A DNA stretch of 64,000 bases from G963677085 sp963677085. Lineage in GTDB: Bacteria > Planctomycetota > Planctomycetia > Pirellulales > Thermoguttaceae. The stretch spans positions 2,108,001 to 2,172,000 of the forward strand of contig CAXXFH010000004.1 in NCBI GenBank assembly GCA_963677085.2. Reading direction: 5' to 3'. The translations under genes and the position numbers were made by a program. The notes under the pieces were generated by a model. That model searched no databases. It worked only from the letters and a program-made list of their open reading frames with translations, and had not been told where the DNA came from. Shown piece by piece: positions 63,875 to 64,000 of the stretch; the stretch's first letter is position 1; each line of letters opens with the position of its first letter.

Positions 63875-64000
63875 TTACACCATGCTTGCGATCTTCTCCT
63901 CGCAAATCCGCTTGGTTAGCTCTTGTAATTTCTGTACACGGGCGGCCAGGTATTCGAGTTCTTCCTTGGTGATCACGTAGTCGCGTTTGTACCGGGCGTC
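63875..64000 (-). CDS. C-terminal part of an unrecognised gene (5' end outside window)
   Basis: A frame open to the window edge ends at TAA (63875-63877). It reads ARYKRDYVITKEELEYLAAR, VQKLQELTKRICEEKIAS, a helical and charged tail. Only ~41 residues are visible, too few to assign a family. The strand agrees with the preceding hypothetical gene. Confidence 0.5.
   Translation of the reverse strand, partial: DARYKRDYVITKEELEYLAARVQKLQELTKRICEEKIASMV

Overview
The window looks like a chromosomal piece of a planctomycete, most likely a Pirellulales-type bacterium. The signs are a moderately high G+C content, proteins that fuse a DUF1559 pseudopilin-like N-terminus to other domains, the planctomycete J-like proteins that begin FDPYxxWLGIPP, DUF1573 and DUF2293 proteins, an FHA-CpaF fusion, and a Ser/Thr kinase inside a pilus operon. 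The assignment rests on family knowledge; no rRNA gene is present.

Layout. (1) 1-17542, minus strand: a Tad/Flp-type pilus operon. In transcription order it holds a PstS-like double periplasmic-binding protein, a J-like membrane protein, three TadE/TadG-type pseudopilins, two small pilins, the prepilin peptidase TadV/CpaA, CpaB, FHA-CpaF ATPase, TadB, TadC, a zinc-ribbon membrane protein and a Ser/Thr kinase that runs off the window edge. No secretin gene is seen. (2) 17656-25469: secreted proteins, including a 1085-residue Asp-rich protein with a C-terminal transglutaminase-like domain translationally coupled to a TPR protein; an IS5-type element sits upstream. (3) 26280-30383: a phage head-gene fragment (gp10-like, connector-like, DUF2190 with a 27-serine tail, small membrane proteins), a papain-like peptidase and a truncated ECF sigma gene. 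(4) 30914-33798: a second, smaller set of paralogues from region 1 (44-residue pilin, J-like protein, PstS-like protein). (5) 34032-47029: glycosyltransferases and an exported redox/Cys-rich cluster, ending in two tandem DUF1559-FGE fusions. (6) 47308-50117: a third pilin/TadE remnant, cut by an IS4/IS701-type element. (7) 50208-52875: an integrase module with a broken excisionase and an integrase remnant. (8) 52967-62352: a metal-homeostasis island with two DtxR-type regulators, FeoB, a P1B-like ATPase with an SCG metal motif, three extra HMA-like proteins and a corrinoid-like protein whose ligand His is Cys. (9) 62782-64000: tRNA-Arg and two unrecognised genes.

How it fits together. The pilus operon encodes most of an assembly machine, and its kinase plus FHA domain suggest phospho-control. 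The duplicated PstS-like/J-like/pilin sets suggest these proteins form a functional unit. The metal island pairs import (FeoB) with probable export or handling (ATPase plus HMA-like proteins) under DtxR control. Running through all of this are at least two families of short hairpin repeats, some inside coding frames, with compensatory changes in the stems; these and the HMA/ATPase/corrinoid cluster are the most unusual parts of the window.
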